From: M3007 sp040383605
GTDB taxonomy: Bacteria > Bacteroidota > Bacteroidia > Chitinophagales > Saprospiraceae
Length of the DNA: 7,085 bases
Direction of reading: 5' to 3'
Assembly: GCA_040383605.1 (NCBI GenBank)
Contig: JBEIDF010000193.1
Location: forward strand, 1 to 7,085
Shown here piece by piece: positions 5,904 through 7,085 of the stretch. The translations under genes and the position numbers were made by a program. The notes beneath the pieces were generated by a model that saw only the letters and a list, made by a program, of their open reading frames with translations, was not told the DNA's origin and did no database searches. Numbering within the stretch: the stretch's first letter is position 1; the number at the start of each line of letters is the position of its first letter.

Positions 5904-6674
5904 ATGATTTTATGTAGCCGCCTGCTCAGTTTATGTTGCACGCTTTTTTGGGGTGCTCCGTGGGTTTTTGCTCAAAATGACAAGCAGATTATCGGCGATG
6001 CCGTTTTTACACCCCAGGAAATAGCCGAGGGCGCAGCGGCAACCTTCCTCGTCCGGTTTCAAAATGTGTGGAACGATACCGTCTATCAAATGGTCGTGCG
6101 GGATACCCTCGATCCGCGATTCGATGTAGAAAGTTTTACTATGGTCGCCGCCAGCCATCCGTACAACCTGTTGCTGGATGGCAGCAACGTCATCCGGTGG
6201 TACTTTACGGAGATATTATTGCCGGACAGCGCAAGCAACTTCGCCGGATCAATCGGTTTTATTCTCTACAACGTAAAACCTAAACCTTTTATCACACCCG
6301 GACAGTCCATCGCAAACCAAGCCTGCTTCACCATGGAAAATTATCCGGAATACTGCACCAATCAAGCCTATCTCTGGATAGACGAAGACGCCGATGTAGA
6401 AAATCCGGAAAAAAAATTCGATTTTCAAGTCGTGCCAAACCCCAATTATGGACAGTTCGAAATCCGCCAATCCCAGGAGGCCGGACACGATCAACCGAAA
6501 CTGATCTGGTGGATCACGGATATTCACGGCAAAATCATCTCAGACGGCCGCGCAACAGACAGCGCCGCCGCAGGCAATCAGGTCTGGCTGGAAAAACCCG
6601 CACCCGGACTGTACCTGCTCTGGTTGAAGGAGGACCAGAAACTTTCGGTCGAACAGTTTGCGATCATTCGATAA
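5904..6674 (+). CDS. Small secreted protein: DUF7619-like module plus type IX secretion C-terminal sorting domain
   Basis: Predicted 256-residue protein exported by Sec and then across the outer membrane by the type IX system, probably anchored at the surface or released. A signal peptide occupies residues 1-23 (hydrophobic core, cleavage after VFA). A single beta-rich module follows at about 25-160. Its NDKQ start, RFQNVWNDTVYQMVVRDTLD (51-70), AASHPYNLL (82-90), ILLPDSASNFAGSIGF (104-119) and KPKPFITPGQ (125-134) match the DUF7619/DUF11-related module I recall from the ends of large Saprospiraceae surface proteins. A T9SS type A sorting domain occupies about 172-256: VVPNPNYGQFEI (176-187), the DIHGKIISDGR strand (206-216), and APGLYLLWLKED (233-244). 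The biological role is unknown; the module is thought structural. The ATG at 5904 is chosen because it begins the signal peptide and lies after the -7 box, whereas the frame-open TTG at 5829 is inside that box. The gene converges on the metallophosphoesterase with 9 bp between stops. Confidence 0.88.
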   Translation: MILCSRLLSLCCTLFWGAPWVFAQNDKQIIGDAVFTPQEIAEGAAATFLVRFQNVWNDTVYQMVVRDTLDPRFDVESFTMVAASHPYNLLLDGSNVIRWYFTEILLPDSASNFAGSIGFILYNVKPKPFITPGQSIANQACFTMENYPEYCTNQAYLWIDEDADVENPEKKFDFQVVPNPNYGQFEIRQSQEAGHDQPKLIWWITDIHGKIISDGRATDSAAAGNQVWLEKPAPGLYLLWLKEDQKLSVEQFAIIR

Positions 6675-6683
6675 AAGGAATCT

Positions 6684-7085
6684 TCACCCCCTGCGACCCA
6701 GTTCGATCACCTCGACGCCGCTAATACTTCCTGCCTGTAACGTAAGCCGAACAAGCGTCCGCACCTGATGCCACCCCTGATTGCCACAGGCGCCCGGGTT
6801 AATGTGCAAGAAATCCAATTTTCGATCCGGCATTACCTTGAGTATGTGGGAGTGCCCACAAATCAACAAGCCGCCGGTCGGTGGATCTGCCTCTACTATT
6901 CGACGCACCCGCGGGTTGTACCGACCAGGATATCCGCCAATGTGGGTCATAAAAACAGGGATGCCGGCGCATTCAAACCGAAGATCTTCCGGAAATTCCG
7001 CCCGGATTCGCGCATCGTCTATATTGCCATACACTCCGCGCAAGGGCTTGAAAGCCTGAAGACGATCCACGACCTCGATCGTGCC
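6684..7085 (-). CDS. Metallophosphoesterase, YfcE/MJ0936 type, N-terminus beyond the window
   Basis: C-terminal 133 codons of a calcineurin-like phosphodiesterase or phosphatase with a dinuclear metal centre. The visible frame is open to the right edge, starting GTIEVVDRLQAFKPLRG. The GTG at 7070 is internal, not a start, because the preceding residues continue the family sequence. Motifs: GNIDD carries the metal-bridging or catalytic Asn of the GNxD/H block, THIGGYPGRYNPR carries a metal-binding His, and GHSH carries the last two metal ligands. HINPGACGNQGWHQVRTLVRL is the conserved C-terminal strand pair. The N-terminal DxH and GDxxH blocks (about 35 residues) lie outside. The family hydrolyses phosphodiester model substrates; natural substrates of Bacteroidota members are not established. 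It ends at TGA (6686-6684), tail to tail with the T9SS gene. Confidence 0.93.
   Translation of the reverse strand, partial: GTIEVVDRLQAFKPLRGVYGNIDDARIRAEFPEDLRFECAGIPVFMTHIGGYPGRYNPRVRRIVEADPPTGGLLICGHSHILKVMPDRKLDFLHINPGACGNQGWHQVRTLVRLTLQAGSISGVEVIELGRRG

Noticed and set aside
5904..5975. Lipoprotein signal on the T9SS protein (cysteines at residues 4, 11 and 12)
   Set aside because: The residues before these cysteines do not fit a lipobox; a signal peptidase I site after VFA fits better.
7068..7070. GTG at 7070 as the start of the metallophosphoesterase
   Set aside because: The frame stays open to the window edge, and the residues before it (GTIEV) continue the family sequence; the N-terminal metal motifs must lie outside the window.

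Overview
The window reads as ordinary chromosomal DNA from a member of the Bacteroidota, most likely a Saprospiraceae-like or related lineage of moderate GC content. Four things point there: a bacillithiol-pathway BshB1 deacetylase, a secreted protein ending in a type IX secretion (T9SS) sorting domain, -7 promoter elements of the Bacteroidota form TAnnTTTG, and no Shine-Dalgarno motif before any start codon. A glycosylasparaginase very close to the Elizabethkingia/Flavobacterium enzyme agrees. The family-level placement is inference.

Layout from left to right. (1) Positions 1-654, minus strand: bshB1, missing only its last residues at the window edge. (2) Positions 696-1214, plus strand, divergent from bshB1 across 41 bp: an unrecognised coiled-coil and single-membrane-span protein. 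(3) Positions 4530-1234, minus strand: three tightly packed genes, in transcription order a Tat-type glycosylasparaginase, a class IV aminotransferase resembling aminodeoxychorismate lyase (PabC), and the biotin carboxylase subunit AccC, with gaps of 9 and 12 bp. (4) Positions 4531-4797: the largest intergenic region, holding a -7 box and a bulged 11-bp inverted repeat in the probable leader of the next gene. (5) Positions 4798-5793, plus strand: a cation diffusion facilitator (CDF) metal exporter with an unusual TM2 metal motif and a four-cysteine tail. (6) Positions 5794-5903: a -7 box and another inverted repeat. (7) Positions 5904-6674, plus strand: a small secreted T9SS substrate made of one DUF7619-like module and a sorting domain. 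(8) Positions 6684-7085, minus strand: the C-terminal two thirds or more of a YfcE/MJ0936-type metallophosphoesterase, entering from the right edge.

The genes do not form one pathway. The minus-strand trio looks like a co-transcribed housekeeping unit (glycoprotein or asparagine-glycan turnover, folate precursor synthesis, fatty-acid or acyl-CoA carboxylation) whose members share no obvious substrate. bshB1 and the CDF exporter both bear on thiol and metal homeostasis, but they are about 4 kb apart and nothing visible links them.

I found no mobile element, CRISPR array, tRNA, rRNA or defence system, and no convincing undescribed multi-gene system. The items most worth a second look are the stand-alone DUF7619-like T9SS protein and its start site, the inverted repeat in the CDF leader, the non-canonical CDF metal site, and the unrecognised coiled-coil membrane protein.
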